Assembly: GCF_003605755.1 (NCBI RefSeq)
Contig: NZ_RAHJ01000020.1
Span: forward strand, 1 to 64,000
Direction: 5' to 3'
Length of the DNA stretch: 64,000 nt
Origin: Tsuneonella suprasediminis
GTDB lineage: Bacteria; Pseudomonadota; Alphaproteobacteria; Sphingomonadales; Sphingomonadaceae
The notes beneath the pieces were generated by a model that saw only the letters and a list, made by a program, of their open reading frames with translations, did not search any database and had not been told where the DNA came from. The number at the start of each line of letters is the position of its first letter. Within the stretch, counting starts at the first letter, position 1. The position numbers and the translations under genes are program-made. Shown piece by piece: positions 49,447-59,800 of this stretch.

Positions 49447-49985
49447 GAACCTTGCGGTGCCGCAAGCGTGGCCGCGAAGCAAGCCGGATCGTGAAAGTCA
49501 GGCTTTGCCTGAGGATGCACCATCGCCCAATAGGATTTCGTGCCGCCCTCTTCTTCGAGAATTGCGGTAATCGCCATCGCAGCAGGCAATTGCGGCAGAA
49601 CGTCCCGTGGAATCGCCGCATCGAAAATGGCAAACGTCGATCCCTCACGCAGCCCGATCTCCGGCTCTCGAGAAGCCGGCCGATTGCTCATCCCATCACG
49701 ATAACCGCTGAACTGATACGCTGCCCAGCGACCCGATGGCGACAGGTTGATCTCGACATATTCCTGCCCACCTTCGGGCCTCAAAAACAGCTCGAAACAG
49801 GTTGTCCGCCACAGTTCGTCCTGCCGCCCGCGCCCCGAATAAGGGGGAACGACCAGACTGCCCGATCCATCCACCCTCCACCGGATGCGAACCAGATGAT
49901 CGTCGAAGCCGATTATCTGCGCTTCGACCCGTGTAATCGCTCTGGGCGGAAAATCGGGATGAAAGTGAAGTTGATACGTTTGCAT
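49443..49985 (-). CDS. DOMON-like domain protein
   Basis: A 180-residue beta-rich protein of the sphingomonad DOMON-like family. It opens [58 protein letters not shown] is the conserved core by position. [25 protein letters not shown] follows, then an ending [19 protein letters not shown]. It resembles a carbohydrate-binding type beta sandwich. No signal peptide. The ATG at 49983-49985 or a GTG two codons earlier could be the start. It is translationally coupled to the DUF1343 gene, suggesting a shared sugar-related role. Confidence 0.8.
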   Translation of the reverse strand: MQTYQLHFHPDFPPRAITRVEAQIIGFDDHLVRIRWRVDGSGSLVVPPYSGRGRQDELWRTTCFELFLRPEGGQEYVEINLSPSGRWAAYQFSGYRDGMSNRPASREPEIGLREGSTFAIFDAAIPRDVLPQLPAAMAITAILEEEGGTKSYWAMVHPQAKPDFHDPACFAATLAAPQGS

Positions 49986-50017
49986 GTCCACGCCCCCGTG
50001 CTAACCGCCCGCCCGTT

Positions 50018-51226
50018 ATGAGCGAGTACACATCAGACCTTCTCCGCCTGCTCGACGAGCGCGGCTATGTCCACCAGATGACCGACGCGACGGGGCTGGA
50101 TGCCCTTGCCGCGCGCCAGATCGTGCCCGGGTATATCGGGTTCGATGCGACCGCCCCTTCGCTGCATGTCGGATCGCTGGTGCAGATCATGATGCTGCGC
50201 CGCCTGCAACAGACGGGACACAAGCCAATCGTGCTGATGGGTGGTGGCACCACCCGGATTGGCGACCCCAGCGGTCGCGACGAAAGCCGCAAAGTGCTCG
50301 ACGATGCGACGATCGCGGAAAACATCGCCGGGATACGAACAGTCTTCGAACGCTTGCTGACGTTCGGTGATGGCCCGACCGACGCCATCATGGTGAACAA
50401 CGACGACTGGCTTTCCCAACTCGGCTATATCGATCTGCTCCGCGACGTAGGCCCGCACTTCACCGTCAACCGGATGCTGTCGTTCGATTCCGTCAAACTG
50501 CGGCTTGAACGCGAACAATCGCTGACTTTCCTCGAATTCAACTACATGATCCTGCAGGCATACGATTTTGTAGAACTTGGGCGGCGCCACGGCTGCCGGT
50601 TGCAGATGGGCGGCAGCGATCAGTGGGGCAATATCGTCAACGGCATCGAACTGTCCCGCCGCATGGAAAGCCGGGAGGTGTACGGCCTCACTACACCGCT
50701 TCTGACCACTGCCGATGGCGCCAAGATGGGCAAGACCGCAGCAGGTGCGGTATGGCTGAACGAACCGCAACTGCCCGCCTACGACTTCTGGCAATACTGG
50801 CGCAACGTGGACGATCGCGATGTCGGGCGTTTCCTACGCCTGTTCACCGACCTGCCGCTCAGCGAAATTGCACGACTGGAATCGCTCGAAGGGGCAGAGA
50901 TCAATGCGGCGAAAATCGTACTGGCGAACGAAGTCACTAAACTGGTTCGCGGCGAGGAAGCTTCGGCATCGGCAGAAGCTACCGCTTCGCAAACATTTGC
51001 CGCGGGCGGCGCGGGTGACGACCTCCCTCGCCTGATGATTGCGGCGGAGATGACTGTCGCCAATGCATTGAGAGAGCTAGGTTTCGTCGCATCGGGCGGC
51101 GAAGCCAAACGCAAGGTGGCAGAAGGCGCCGTAAAGATCGATGGCGAGACAATCACCGATCCTGCGGCACCGGCACGACCAGGCAAACTCAGTCTGGGCA
51201 AGAAGCGCCACGCTATCCTGAGCTAA
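50018..51226 (+). CDS. tyrS: Tyrosyl-tRNA synthetase
   Basis: A 402-residue class I synthetase. The HIGH-like motif is LHVGS (49-53) after [11 protein letters not shown], and the KMSKS-like motif is KMGKT in [18 protein letters not shown]-terminal S4-like RNA-binding domain ([32 protein letters not shown] by position) follows. The start is 32 bp from the divergent DOMON-like gene. Confidence 0.96.
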   Translation: MSEYTSDLLRLLDERGYVHQMTDATGLDALAARQIVPGYIGFDATAPSLHVGSLVQIMMLRRLQQTGHKPIVLMGGGTTRIGDPSGRDESRKVLDDATIAENIAGIRTVFERLLTFGDGPTDAIMVNNDDWLSQLGYIDLLRDVGPHFTVNRMLSFDSVKLRLEREQSLTFLEFNYMILQAYDFVELGRRHGCRLQMGGSDQWGNIVNGIELSRRMESREVYGLTTPLLTTADGAKMGKTAAGAVWLNEPQLPAYDFWQYWRNVDDRDVGRFLRLFTDLPLSEIARLESLEGAEINAAKIVLANEVTKLVRGEEASASAEATASQTFAAGGAGDDLPRLMIAAEMTVANALRELGFVASGGEAKRKVAEGAVKIDGETITDPAAPARPGKLSLGKKRHAILS

Positions 51227-51337
51227 TTTTCCATTTAGGTTACAATCGCTTGTCTCAAAATGGGACAAGCGATCTTAACTCTAAATCAGCATTTGGCGGT
51301 CATATTTCATCCTCCACGCACAGGGAGGATTTGGCAC

Positions 51338-51676
51338 GTGTCCGCAGGAGCTCAGCTTTCCGTCACCGATATGCGGCGCGCAGCGCGGCATCCGGTCGAT
51401 TACACCGTGATCGCTGAACATTTCGATCATGGCGACATGAGCGTACACATTGCCAATATTTCGGCACACGGCTTCATGATCGACGACGCACAAAAGCTGG
51501 CGCGCGGAGATCGGCTGATCGTCCGCCTTCCCGTGGTAGGCCGGATCGAAGCCTATTGCATCTGGGTGCGCGATGAACGCGCCGGCTTTCAGTTCGAGCG
51601 GATCATCCGCATCGACGACTTCATAGGCATGATCGACGAACTTCAACCCAATCCGCGCTTGCGCCGCCGTCGCTAG
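51338..51676 (+). CDS. PilZ domain protein
   Basis: A 112-residue single-domain PilZ protein. RRAARHPVDYTV carries the cyclic-di-GMP-binding RxxxR-type element at the N-terminus, and ANISAHGFMID corresponds to the second motif ((D/N)xSxxG). It should bind c-di-GMP, though the second motif has Asn at the first position. The GTG at 51338 is chosen because a good ribosome site (GGGAGGA) lies just before it; the frame is open from 51260, and an ATG at 51371 is a shorter alternative. Confidence 0.8.
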   Translation: MSAGAQLSVTDMRRAARHPVDYTVIAEHFDHGDMSVHIANISAHGFMIDDAQKLARGDRLIVRLPVVGRIEAYCIWVRDERAGFQFERIIRIDDFIGMIDELQPNPRLRRRR

Positions 51677-51776
51677 GGTGCTGCAAAGCCGTCGTTTCTG
51701 CGCCCGGTCTGGCGTTCCCGCACTATAAAAGCAGAATAATTGCGTAGGGTGAAAGCGGCTCTCGCTTCCCATCGAT

Positions 51777-51804
51777 CACATGCGCTGCCATTGCAGTGCA
51801 TGTG
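51777..51804 (+). promoter_or_regulatory. 12-bp hairpin that contains the MFS start codon
   Basis: CACATGCGCTGC (51777-51788) pairs with GCAGTGCATGTG (51793-51804) around loop CATT. In the sense RNA all 12 positions pair, one as G-U. Both possible start codons of the MFS gene, GTG 51796 and GTG 51802, lie in the 3' arm, so the closed hairpin would hide them. No strong ribosome site is seen just upstream, which suits either tight translational control or a DNA operator. Confidence 0.55.
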
Positions 51805-53079
51805 AAAGACATCCCTCATCCGCTGACTATCGCCAATTTTCGCGCCTATTTCGTCGCCCGACTTGCCAGCACCGTAGCGGTGAGCGCTCAGGCAATTATC
51901 ATTGGATGGCAGGTCTATGCCATCGCGCGGCAAACGATGGATATCAAGCAGGCCGCCTTTTTGCTGGGCATGATCGGCCTGCTCCAGTTTGTGCCGCTGT
52001 TCCTGCTGACACCAGTCGTAGGGCTGGTTGCCGATACATATGACCGGCGATGGATCGCACGGGGAACCACGGCGTTGCTCACGATCAACGCGGCGGCTCT
52101 GGGCCTGCTGACCTGGGCGGGTATGCTGACGCTGCCCTATCTGTTCGTCGCGGCCGTTCTGATCGGGATTGCCCGCGCATTTTCGGGACCGGCATATTCC
52201 GCGCTGGCCCCCAACCTTGTCCCACGCGAAAGCCTGCCGACAGCGATCGCGGTCAGTTCGATTGCCTGGCAGGCGGGTATGATTGCAGGGCCGAGCGTGG
52301 GCGGTGTGCTCTATGCCATCCATCCGGACGTCGCTTACGGCTCGATTTCGGTGATGCTCGCGTTCTCTCTGACCATGGTTTTCCTGATCGGGAAAGTACC
52401 ACAGCCTGCCGCGCAAAAGGATCGCCGCCCGCTCCACCGCGTGATCGATGGGTTTTCTTATGTTCGCGACAACCGGCTGGTACTTGCTGCAATTACCCTC
52501 GATCTGTTTGTCGTACTGCTGGCCGGTACGACTGCCCTACTGCCTGTGTTTGCCCGGGATATTCTCCATGTCGACGCAGCCGGGTTCGGTATATTGGCGG
52601 CAGGCATGGGGATCGGTGCTGCAACCGCATCGATCTGGTTTTCGTTCCGCCCGATGAAGACCGAAGTCGGGGTCAAGATGCTTGGCGCGGTTGTCCTGTT
52701 TGCTCTTGCGATCCTCACATTCGGGATATCGCGCTGGTTCTGGCTGAGCTTCGGCGCACTTGTCGTGGCGGGGGCGGCCGATATGGTTTCGGTTTATGTT
52801 CGCCAGTCGTTGATCCAGTTGCACACCCCCGATGAAATGCGCGGCCGTGTCGGGGCCGTTTCGGCACTGACCATTTCCGCCTCCAACGAATTGGGCGAAG
52901 CGGAATCGGGTTTTATGGCTTCGATCCTCGGACCGGTAGGTGCGGTGATCTTCGGCGGGGTCGCAGCAATCGGAATTACGCTTGCATGGGCCTGGCTTTT
53001 CCCGGAACTCAGACACGCGCGAACCTTTGATCCAAAGGATCATTCTTCACCCGAGAAAAACAAGGAGGCAGTTTCATGA
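51796..53079 (+). CDS. MFS transporter (EntS/MFS_3-like)
   Basis: A 427-residue major facilitator with 12 predicted helices. It opens [30 protein letters not shown]. Loop 2-3 reads [13 protein letters not shown], and [31 protein letters not shown] is typical of the MFS_3 group that includes enterobactin exporter EntS. It is probably an exporter; the substrate is unknown. The start is GTG 51796 or 51802, both inside a hairpin. It overlaps cysK by 4 nt, so cysteine synthesis and this export protein are translated together. Confidence 0.87.
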   Translation: MHVKDIPHPLTIANFRAYFVARLASTVAVSAQAIIIGWQVYAIARQTMDIKQAAFLLGMIGLLQFVPLFLLTPVVGLVADTYDRRWIARGTTALLTINAAALGLLTWAGMLTLPYLFVAAVLIGIARAFSGPAYSALAPNLVPRESLPTAIAVSSIAWQAGMIAGPSVGGVLYAIHPDVAYGSISVMLAFSLTMVFLIGKVPQPAAQKDRRPLHRVIDGFSYVRDNRLVLAAITLDLFVVLLAGTTALLPVFARDILHVDAAGFGILAAGMGIGAATASIWFSFRPMKTEVGVKMLGAVVLFALAILTFGISRWFWLSFGALVVAGAADMVSVYVRQSLIQLHTPDEMRGRVGAVSALTISASNELGEAESGFMASILGPVGAVIFGGVAAIGITLAWAWLFPELRHARTFDPKDHSSPEKNKEAVS

Positions 53080-53996
53080 AAGCCGACAGCGTTCTCGCCA
53101 CTATCGGAAACACCCCGCATATCCGCCTGTCACGACTATTCCCCAACCACGAAGTGTGGGTAAAGTCGGAACGTACCAATCCTGGTGGATCGATCAAAGA
53201 CCGCATCGCACTGGCCATGGTCGAAGATGCAGAGCGATCAGGGGCGCTCAAGCCCGGCGGCACAATTATCGAACCGACCAGTGGCAACACAGGGATCGGG
53301 CTGGCGATGGTCGCCGCGGTCAAAGGTTATAAGCTCGTTCTCGTCATGCCGGAAAGCATGAGCATCGAGCGTCGTCGCCTGATGCTGGCCTATGGTGCCA
53401 GCTTCGACCTGACTCCCAAGGAGAATGGGATGAAAGGCGCGCTCGAACGGGCCAGTGAACTGGTTGCGCAAACCGACAATTCATGGATGCCGCAGCAATT
53501 CGACAATGCGTCGAACCCAACGATCCATGCGCGCACTACGGCGCAGGAAATTCTCGCTGATTTCGCTGATACACCGATTGACGCTTTGATTACGGGCGTG
53601 GGCACCGGCGGCCACCTGACCGGCTGTGCTGAAGCGCTCAAGAAATCCTGGCCTGAGATGAAGGCTTTTGCGGTGGAGCCAGCTCTGTCGCCCGTCATCA
53701 GTGGTGGTCAGCCCGGCCCTCACCCGATTCAAGGGATCGGCGCCGGTTTCATTCCGGAAAACCTGCACACGCAGGCTATCGACGGTGCCATCAAGGTCGA
53801 TGCAGAGAAGGCGAAGGAAATGGCTCGCCAATGCGCCGCCAAGGAAGGCTTGCTGGTGGGTATTTCGAGTGGTGCCACACTGGCCGCGATTGCAAGCAAG
53901 CTGCCCGATCTCAAAGAAGGCAGCCGCGTGCTGGGCTTCAACTATGACACCGGCGAACGGTATCTGTCGGTCCCGGACTTCCTGCCCGAAGCATGA
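53076..53996 (+). CDS. cysK: Cysteine synthase A
   Basis: A 306-residue PLP enzyme making L-cysteine from O-acetylserine and sulfide. PLP Lys in [15 protein letters not shown], substrate loop [14 protein letters not shown], phosphate-binding [10 protein letters not shown], and the C-terminal [10 protein letters not shown]. Length fits CysK. It is coupled on both sides by 4-nt overlaps to an MFS gene and a dienelactone hydrolase gene. Confidence 0.95.
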   Translation: MKADSVLATIGNTPHIRLSRLFPNHEVWVKSERTNPGGSIKDRIALAMVEDAERSGALKPGGTIIEPTSGNTGIGLAMVAAVKGYKLVLVMPESMSIERRRLMLAYGASFDLTPKENGMKGALERASELVAQTDNSWMPQQFDNASNPTIHARTTAQEILADFADTPIDALITGVGTGGHLTGCAEALKKSWPEMKAFAVEPALSPVISGGQPGPHPIQGIGAGFIPENLHTQAIDGAIKVDAEKAKEMARQCAAKEGLLVGISSGATLAAIASKLPDLKEGSRVLGFNYDTGERYLSVPDFLPEA

Positions 53997-54688
53997 TGTC
54001 GGAAGCCGTCTCCTATTGCGATGGCGACACCAAGCTGACCGGGTATGTTTATCGCCCGGTCGGCGCACCGCGCGCATCGGTTGCGGTATTTCCCACCATC
54101 ATGAACCCGACGCCCGCGGTCGTCGCCAAGGCGGAAGCTCTGGCCAAGGCCGGATATCTGGCATTTGTTTGCGATTTCTATGGCCAGGATCCACATGACT
54201 TTGCCGCAGCGCAAGGACTGGCCAGCGAGCTACGTCGCGATGCCACGAACTATCGCCAACGATTGAGCGCAGGCCTCGCTACCTTGCGTGCGCTGGCCCC
54301 CGATCTGCCACAGGCGGCAATCGGATTTTGCATGGGAGGACAAGCCGTTCTGGAACTGGCTCGAAGCGGCGCGAACCTTGTGCTGGTGGCCAGTTTCCAC
54401 GGGTTGCTCAACACCGATCTCCCTGCGCAGCCTGGCACCGTGAAAGCCCGTATTCTGGTATGTCATGGCGATGCCGACGAACTTGTGCCGCGGGAACAGG
54501 TTATTCGGTTCTGGGAAGAAATGGACCGCAGTGGGGCCAACTGGCATTTCCATTCGTACAGCGGTGTCAAACACGGGTTCACCAACCCGAATGCCCCACC
54601 CAACGGCGACATGGTAGCATATGATTCCAGTGCAGACCGGCAGAGCTGGTCGGCCCTGCTCAGTCTGCTGGACGAAGTGCTCGATTAG
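53993..54688 (+). CDS. Dienelactone hydrolase family protein
   Basis: A 231-residue alpha/beta hydrolase of the dienelactone hydrolase family. The nucleophile is Cys in [16 protein letters not shown], the acid is Asp in [11 protein letters not shown], and His is in GVKHGFTNP. No signal peptide; cytoplasmic. The usual substrate class is lactone or ester, but the specific substrate is unknown. It ends the coupled MFS-cysK-hydrolase unit and converges with the DUF1330 gene with a 4-bp overlap of ends (stop to stop). Confidence 0.88.
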   Translation: MMSEAVSYCDGDTKLTGYVYRPVGAPRASVAVFPTIMNPTPAVVAKAEALAKAGYLAFVCDFYGQDPHDFAAAQGLASELRRDATNYRQRLSAGLATLRALAPDLPQAAIGFCMGGQAVLELARSGANLVLVASFHGLLNTDLPAQPGTVKARILVCHGDADELVPREQVIRFWEEMDRSGANWHFHSYSGVKHGFTNPNAPPNGDMVAYDSSADRQSWSALLSLLDEVLD

Positions 54689-55116
54689 AACCTGTTCCCG
54701 CTACCCTTGCCGGGGTTGAAACGGATCAGGCGGCTATCGAGTACGGCGGCGGTGCGATTGACCACTGCCTTGCGGTACTCGGGATCGGTAACCATCTCCA
54801 GAAACGCTGCGCTGTTGGGATATTCGGCCACAAAACCATCATCCCACTGCCGGTCTTCCGGCCCGATCAGCATGACCTGAAATGCTCCGCGCCAGGCGAT
54901 ACGGCCACCGACTCGCTGAAAAATCGGGCCGCTGGTATGGCCATATTCGGTGTAAGCTTCCTGCCCCGACCATCCTTTTCCCGCATTGGGATGGTCGGCG
55001 GGATATTCCGCCCGATCGCGAAATCGCAGAAGATTCAGCATGTGGATCGGTTCATCTCGCGGCAGAGCCTTGAATGCAGCGAAACCCGCTGCGCTCGGAT
55101 CGAGATAGCAATCCAT
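54685..55116 (-). CDS. DUF1330 family protein
   Basis: A 143-residue dimeric alpha/beta ferredoxin-like protein with the DUF1330 pattern: PIHMLNLLRFRDRAEYP, YTEYGHTSGPIFQRVGGRIAWRG, and the ending DDGFVAEYPNSAAFLEMVTDPEYRKAVVNRTAAV by position. Its function is unknown. Its ATG overlaps the TAA of the acyl-CoA ligase gene by one base (TAATG), so it is co-translated with it and may act on the same pathway. Confidence 0.85.
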   Translation of the reverse strand: MDCYLDPSAAGFAAFKALPRDEPIHMLNLLRFRDRAEYPADHPNAGKGWSGQEAYTEYGHTSGPIFQRVGGRIAWRGAFQVMLIGPEDRQWDDGFVAEYPNSAAFLEMVTDPEYRKAVVNRTAAVLDSRLIRFNPGKGSGNRF

Positions 55117-56726
55117 TATGCAGCGTCTTCCAGAGTATAATCTTTGAACCGTTCGCGCAGATCTTTCTTACTGATTTTGCCTGTCGCCGTATGCGGGATC
55201 TCATCCACGAATTCGATCGCATCCGGCAACCACCATTTGGCGACTTTGTCCGTGAGAAACTCGCGCAATTCTTCGCCACTAACCGAAAGACTCTCCTTCA
55301 CGACCACGAACAGCACCGGGCGTTCATCCCATTTGGGATGCGGCATCCCCACTGCCGCCGCTTCCGCTACTGCAGGATGACCGACCGCGGCATTTTCCAG
55401 CTCGACCGAGCTGATCCATTCGCCGCCCGATTTGATAACGTCCTTTGTCCGGTCAGTGAGCTGGAGCGAACCATCAGGGTGAAGAATCCCGACATCGCCG
55501 GTATCGAACCAGCCATCGGCGTTGATCGCATCGCGATCCGCCTTGAAATACCGCTTGATGATCCACGGGCCGCGAATTTGCAAAGCACCGCTTGTCTTCC
55601 CATCGCGAGGAAGCTCGGTTTCCATGTCGTCCAGATTGACGGTGCGTAGCTGGACACCGAAGATCGGGCGGCCCTGCCGTGCCGTGCGATCCACCTTCTC
55701 TTCGAACGTCAGCTGATCCCAGTCCGCGCTCGGCCCTCCGACAGTGCCGATCGGGCTGGTTTCAGTCATGCCCCACGCGTGCTGCACGCGCGTACCGTTT
55801 TTCATCAGGCGTTCGATCATGAAACGGGGCGCGGCCGAACCGCCGATAGTGGCGGCTGTTAGTTTGGGCAGTTCCAGCCCGTTGGCATCGCAATACTGGA
55901 AATGCGCCAGCCACACCGTCGGCACCCCGGCACTGTCCGTCACGCCTTCGCGCTTCATCAGATCGTCCAGAACGGCGGGATCGTTGACTGCGGAAAACAC
56001 GAATTTGATGCCTGCCATCCCCCCTGCGTAGGGAAGGCCCCAACTTGCCGCGTGGAACATCGGCACCACAGGCAACATCACACTGGCAGCGCTGAAGTTG
56101 AATGCGGCGGTCTGCAGGCCTGCCATAGCGTGCATAACCGTAGAACGATGTTCGTATTGCACGCCCTTGGGATTACCGGTGGTCCCGCTGGTGTAACACA
56201 GCATGCAAGGATCGCGTTCGCTTCCCTGCACCCATTCGTAATCCCCATCGTGTTGTCCGATCCAGTCTTCGAACGCCACCGCGTCTGATCCGGCAGGCGG
56301 ATCGTAGCAGATATAGTGCTCGACTGTCGGCCAGCGGTCGCGCATCCGGTCGACGATCGGCTGAAAAGCCGCATCGTACATCAGCACACGATCTTCAGCG
56401 TGATTGACGATATAGTCCAGCTGATCGTCGAACAGGCGTGGGTTCACGGTGTGAAGAACACCACCCATGCCCGCCACGCCAAACCAGCTTACCAGATGGC
56501 GAGCATGATTCATCGCCAGGCTGGCCACACGTTCGCCGGGTTTGATCCCGACAGCTTCCAGTGCCTGAGCGAGTTTCAGAGCATCGCTGCGGACGTTCTG
56601 CCAATTGGTGCGCGTTTCGCTGCCATTTGCCCAATGGGTTACAATTTCCCGATCCCCGGCCTCGCGCGCGGCATGATCGATCACATGCGTCACGCGCATG
56701 GTCCAGTCCTGCATTGCTCCCAGCAT
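55116..56726 (-). CDS. Long-chain fatty-acid--CoA ligase, AMP-forming
   Basis: A 536-residue acyl-adenylate-forming ligase. The P-loop-like motif is [12 protein letters not shown] (about 177-188), with [43 protein letters not shown] (by position) and the C-terminal catalytic Lys in [13 protein letters not shown]. It should activate fatty or aryl acids to CoA esters. The ATG at 56724-56726 has AGGAGAG just before it; the longer open frame is antisense to dnaE. A perfect 16-bp palindrome lies 20 bp upstream. The gene is coupled to the DUF1330 gene. Confidence 0.92.
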   Translation of the reverse strand: MLGAMQDWTMRVTHVIDHAAREAGDREIVTHWANGSETRTNWQNVRSDALKLAQALEAVGIKPGERVASLAMNHARHLVSWFGVAGMGGVLHTVNPRLFDDQLDYIVNHAEDRVLMYDAAFQPIVDRMRDRWPTVEHYICYDPPAGSDAVAFEDWIGQHDGDYEWVQGSERDPCMLCYTSGTTGNPKGVQYEHRSTVMHAMAGLQTAAFNFSAASVMLPVVPMFHAASWGLPYAGGMAGIKFVFSAVNDPAVLDDLMKREGVTDSAGVPTVWLAHFQYCDANGLELPKLTAATIGGSAAPRFMIERLMKNGTRVQHAWGMTETSPIGTVGGPSADWDQLTFEEKVDRTARQGRPIFGVQLRTVNLDDMETELPRDGKTSGALQIRGPWIIKRYFKADRDAINADGWFDTGDVGILHPDGSLQLTDRTKDVIKSGGEWISSVELENAAVGHPAVAEAAAVGMPHPKWDERPVLFVVVKESLSVSGEELREFLTDKVAKWWLPDAIEFVDEIPHTATGKISKKDLRERFKDYTLEDAA

Positions 56727-56746
56727 ATGCCTCTCCTGCAAAAGAT

Positions 56747-56762
56747 GCCCATTCGAATGGGC
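56747..56762. promoter_or_regulatory. Perfect 16-bp palindrome GCCCATTCGAATGGGC before the acyl-CoA ligase gene
   Basis: The two halves are exact inverses with no gap, centred on TTCGAA, 21-36 bp upstream of the ligase start on the minus strand and about 70 bp after the dnaE stop. A site of this form is typical for a dimeric repressor; TetR or FadR-like regulators often control acyl-CoA ligases. As RNA it could also form a small hairpin before the ribosome site. Confidence 0.5.
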
Positions 56763-56830
56763 GGTATGGCTTTCAGTCAGATTGCTTCGCTTAGTTCGTC
56801 GGTGCAAGGAAAACCCGACACAAAGTGTGT

Positions 56831-59800
56831 TCAGGCAACCAGACGCAAGCGAGCAGGCCCCCGCTGCGTGGTCAGCGAAACGTTGCTGAGCCCATCGATC
56901 GCGGCAAGACGCTCTGCCAGTTCGCCGTCCAGCTGATAGCTCCAGCCAAGCCGCACGACAGGTTCCCGCCCCTCGCCGGTTTTCAGGCGAACGCACACCT
57001 CCCCTCTCCCCTCGGGGCCGGGAGCAAGTTCCATCTTTAATGCGTCAACCGCATTCACATCGAACAGATCAAGGGAGAGACGCATACGCGCCCCGGCCTT
57101 CACGTCTTTCAGCGGACGTCCGCTGCGCACAGTGATCCGCGGCGGTTCATCCGGGCTGGGGGAATCGAGTTCGACATTGAGCAACACACAGGTGCCGTCT
57201 TCCGCCCATTTCTGAAAGCTGGCCACCAGCCCTTCTTCAAAGCAGGCGGCAGAGAATTGTCCGGTTGCATCGGAGAAATCCGCCCGGACGAAATCCTTGC
57301 CCTTGCGAGTGCGCCCTTTGTTCACCTTCTCGACCATCACAGCCATAACGGCTTGTGCCCGGCCACCCCCAGGCGCCCCGCCGTCCATCAATGACGCGTA
57401 ACTGCGTGCGCCGTTGGCCGATGCAATCTCGCGGAACTGCTGCACCGGGTGTGCGGAGAAGAAGAAACCAAACACCTCCCGCTCTTTCGCCATCCGATCG
57501 GCACGAGGCCATTCTTCGACTTCGGCAAGCCGCAGGCTGTCGGCATTGTGATCGTCCCCGCCGAACAGGCCCTGCTGGCCACTGGTGCGCTCCCGCGCGG
57601 CAGCATCGGCCACCGCCATCAGCATTTCCGCGTTGTCATGCACTTTGGCGCGGTTGGGTTCGAGGTGATCCAGCGCCCCGGCACACGCAAGCGCCTCCAG
57701 CTGGCGGCGGTTCATCGAACCCGGCGGAATGCGTTCGAACAGTTGCTGAAGACTTTCGTACCAGCCATGCGCTTCGCGTTCTGCAACGATGGTTTCCATC
57801 GCCTTTTCACCGACATTGCGGATACCGGCCAGCGCATAGCGCACGGCATAGCCATCGTCGGTCCGTTCGACAGTGAATTCCGCTTCGGATCGGTTGATAT
57901 CCGGTGCCTCTACCGCAATCCCTTGCCTGCGGGCATCGTCCACGAAAATCGCCAGCTTTTCCGACTGGTGCATATCGAAGCACATCGATGCCGCGAAGAA
58001 TTCTTCCGGGTAATGCGCTTTCAGCCACGCTGTCTGATACGCCAGCAGGGCATAAGCGGCAGCGTGCGATTTATTGAAGCCGTATCCTGCGAACTTGTCG
58101 ATCAAATCGAATAGTTCGTTCGCCTTTTTTGCATCGATATTCGACACTTCGGCGCAGCCTTTGATGAAACGCTCGCGCTGGGCGTCCATCTCTTCCTGCT
58201 TCTTCTTACCCATCGCGCGGCGCAGCAAGTCTGCATCGCCCAGCGAGTATCCCGCGAGGATCTGCGCGGCCTGCATCACCTGTTCCTGATACACGAAAAT
58301 CCCATAGGTTTCCGCCAGGATGCTTTCGAGTTTCGGGTGCGGATATTCGATGGGCACTTCGCCCGCCTTACGTTTCCCGAAAAGGGGAATGTTGTCCATC
58401 GGCCCCGGCCGATAGAGCGATACGAGCGCGATGATGTCTTCGAACTTGGTTGGCTTCACCGCAGTCAGCGTCCGCCGCATCCCTTCGGATTCCAGCTGGA
58501 ACACACCGACGGTATTACCGACCTTGAGCAATTCGAACACACCGGGATCGTCGATCGGCAGCATCGACAGATCGATCTGGATGTTCCGCTTCTCCAGCAG
58601 TTGCACCGCCTTCTTGAGCACCGACAGCGTTTTCAGGCCGAGAAAGTCGAACTTCACCAGCCCTGACCCTTCGACATATTTCATGTCGAACTGAGTCACC
58701 GGCATATCTGAACGCGGATCGCGATAGAGCGGCACGAGCTGATTCAGCGGACGATCGCCGATCACCACCCCCGCCGCGTGTGTGGAACTGTTACGCGGCA
58801 ACCCCTCCATTTGCATGGCAAGGTCGATCAGGCGCTTAACCTCTTCCTCGCTATCGTATTCGCGCTTGAACTCGCTCACCCCGTTCAGCGCGCGCGGCAA
58901 AGTCCACGGTTCCGACGGGTGGTTGGGCACCATCTTGCACAACCGGTCAACATGGCCGTAGCTCATTTGCAGGATGCGGCCCGTATCGCGCAGCACGGCG
59001 CGCGCTTTCATCTTACCGAACGTGATGATCTGCGCGACGTGATCGTGGCCATATTTCTTCTGGACATAGCGGATCACTTCGCCGCGGCGGGTTTCGCAGA
59101 AGTCGATATCGAAGTCGGGCATCGACACGCGTTCCGGGTTGAGAAAGCGTTCGAACAGCAGGCCCAGTCGGATCGGATCGAGATCGGTAATCGTGAGCGC
59201 CCACGCAACGAGGCTGCCCGCCCCCGAACCGCGCCCCGGCCCCACGGGGATATCCTGTTCTTTCGCCCATTTGATAAAATCGGCAACGATCAGGAAATAG
59301 CCGGGAAAACCCATCCCGACGATGATGTCGATTTCAAATTCGAGGCGCCGTTTATACTCGCGAACCTCGTCCCACACGCCCGCATCGTGCAACAGCGGAA
59401 AATCTGCCTCAACCGTTTCCAGATCGTTGCCAGGACGGCAGAGTGCATTCGCCAGCTCTGTGTGGAGCGTGTCGGAGTAATAAGGCTTCAGCCGTTCGAC
59501 GAGGCCTTTGCGCGAATCCTCGCTCAGCATCCGCGCCTCGCCTTCCAGGTCGCCAGCGAGACTTGGCAGGATCGGTGCGCGCTTGGGCGGGATCGCCGCG
59601 CAACGTTGCGCCAGCACCAATGTATTTGCCAGCGCCTCTGGAAGATCGGCGAACAGATCCTCCATCATCGTGGCGGATTTCACATACGCTTCGGGGTTGG
59701 AGCGCGGCCGTTCGGACGCATCGATATGGGTCGAATTAGCGATACAGAGCATCGCATCATGCGCGGCATGGAAATGCGGATCAGCGAAATTGGCCGGATT

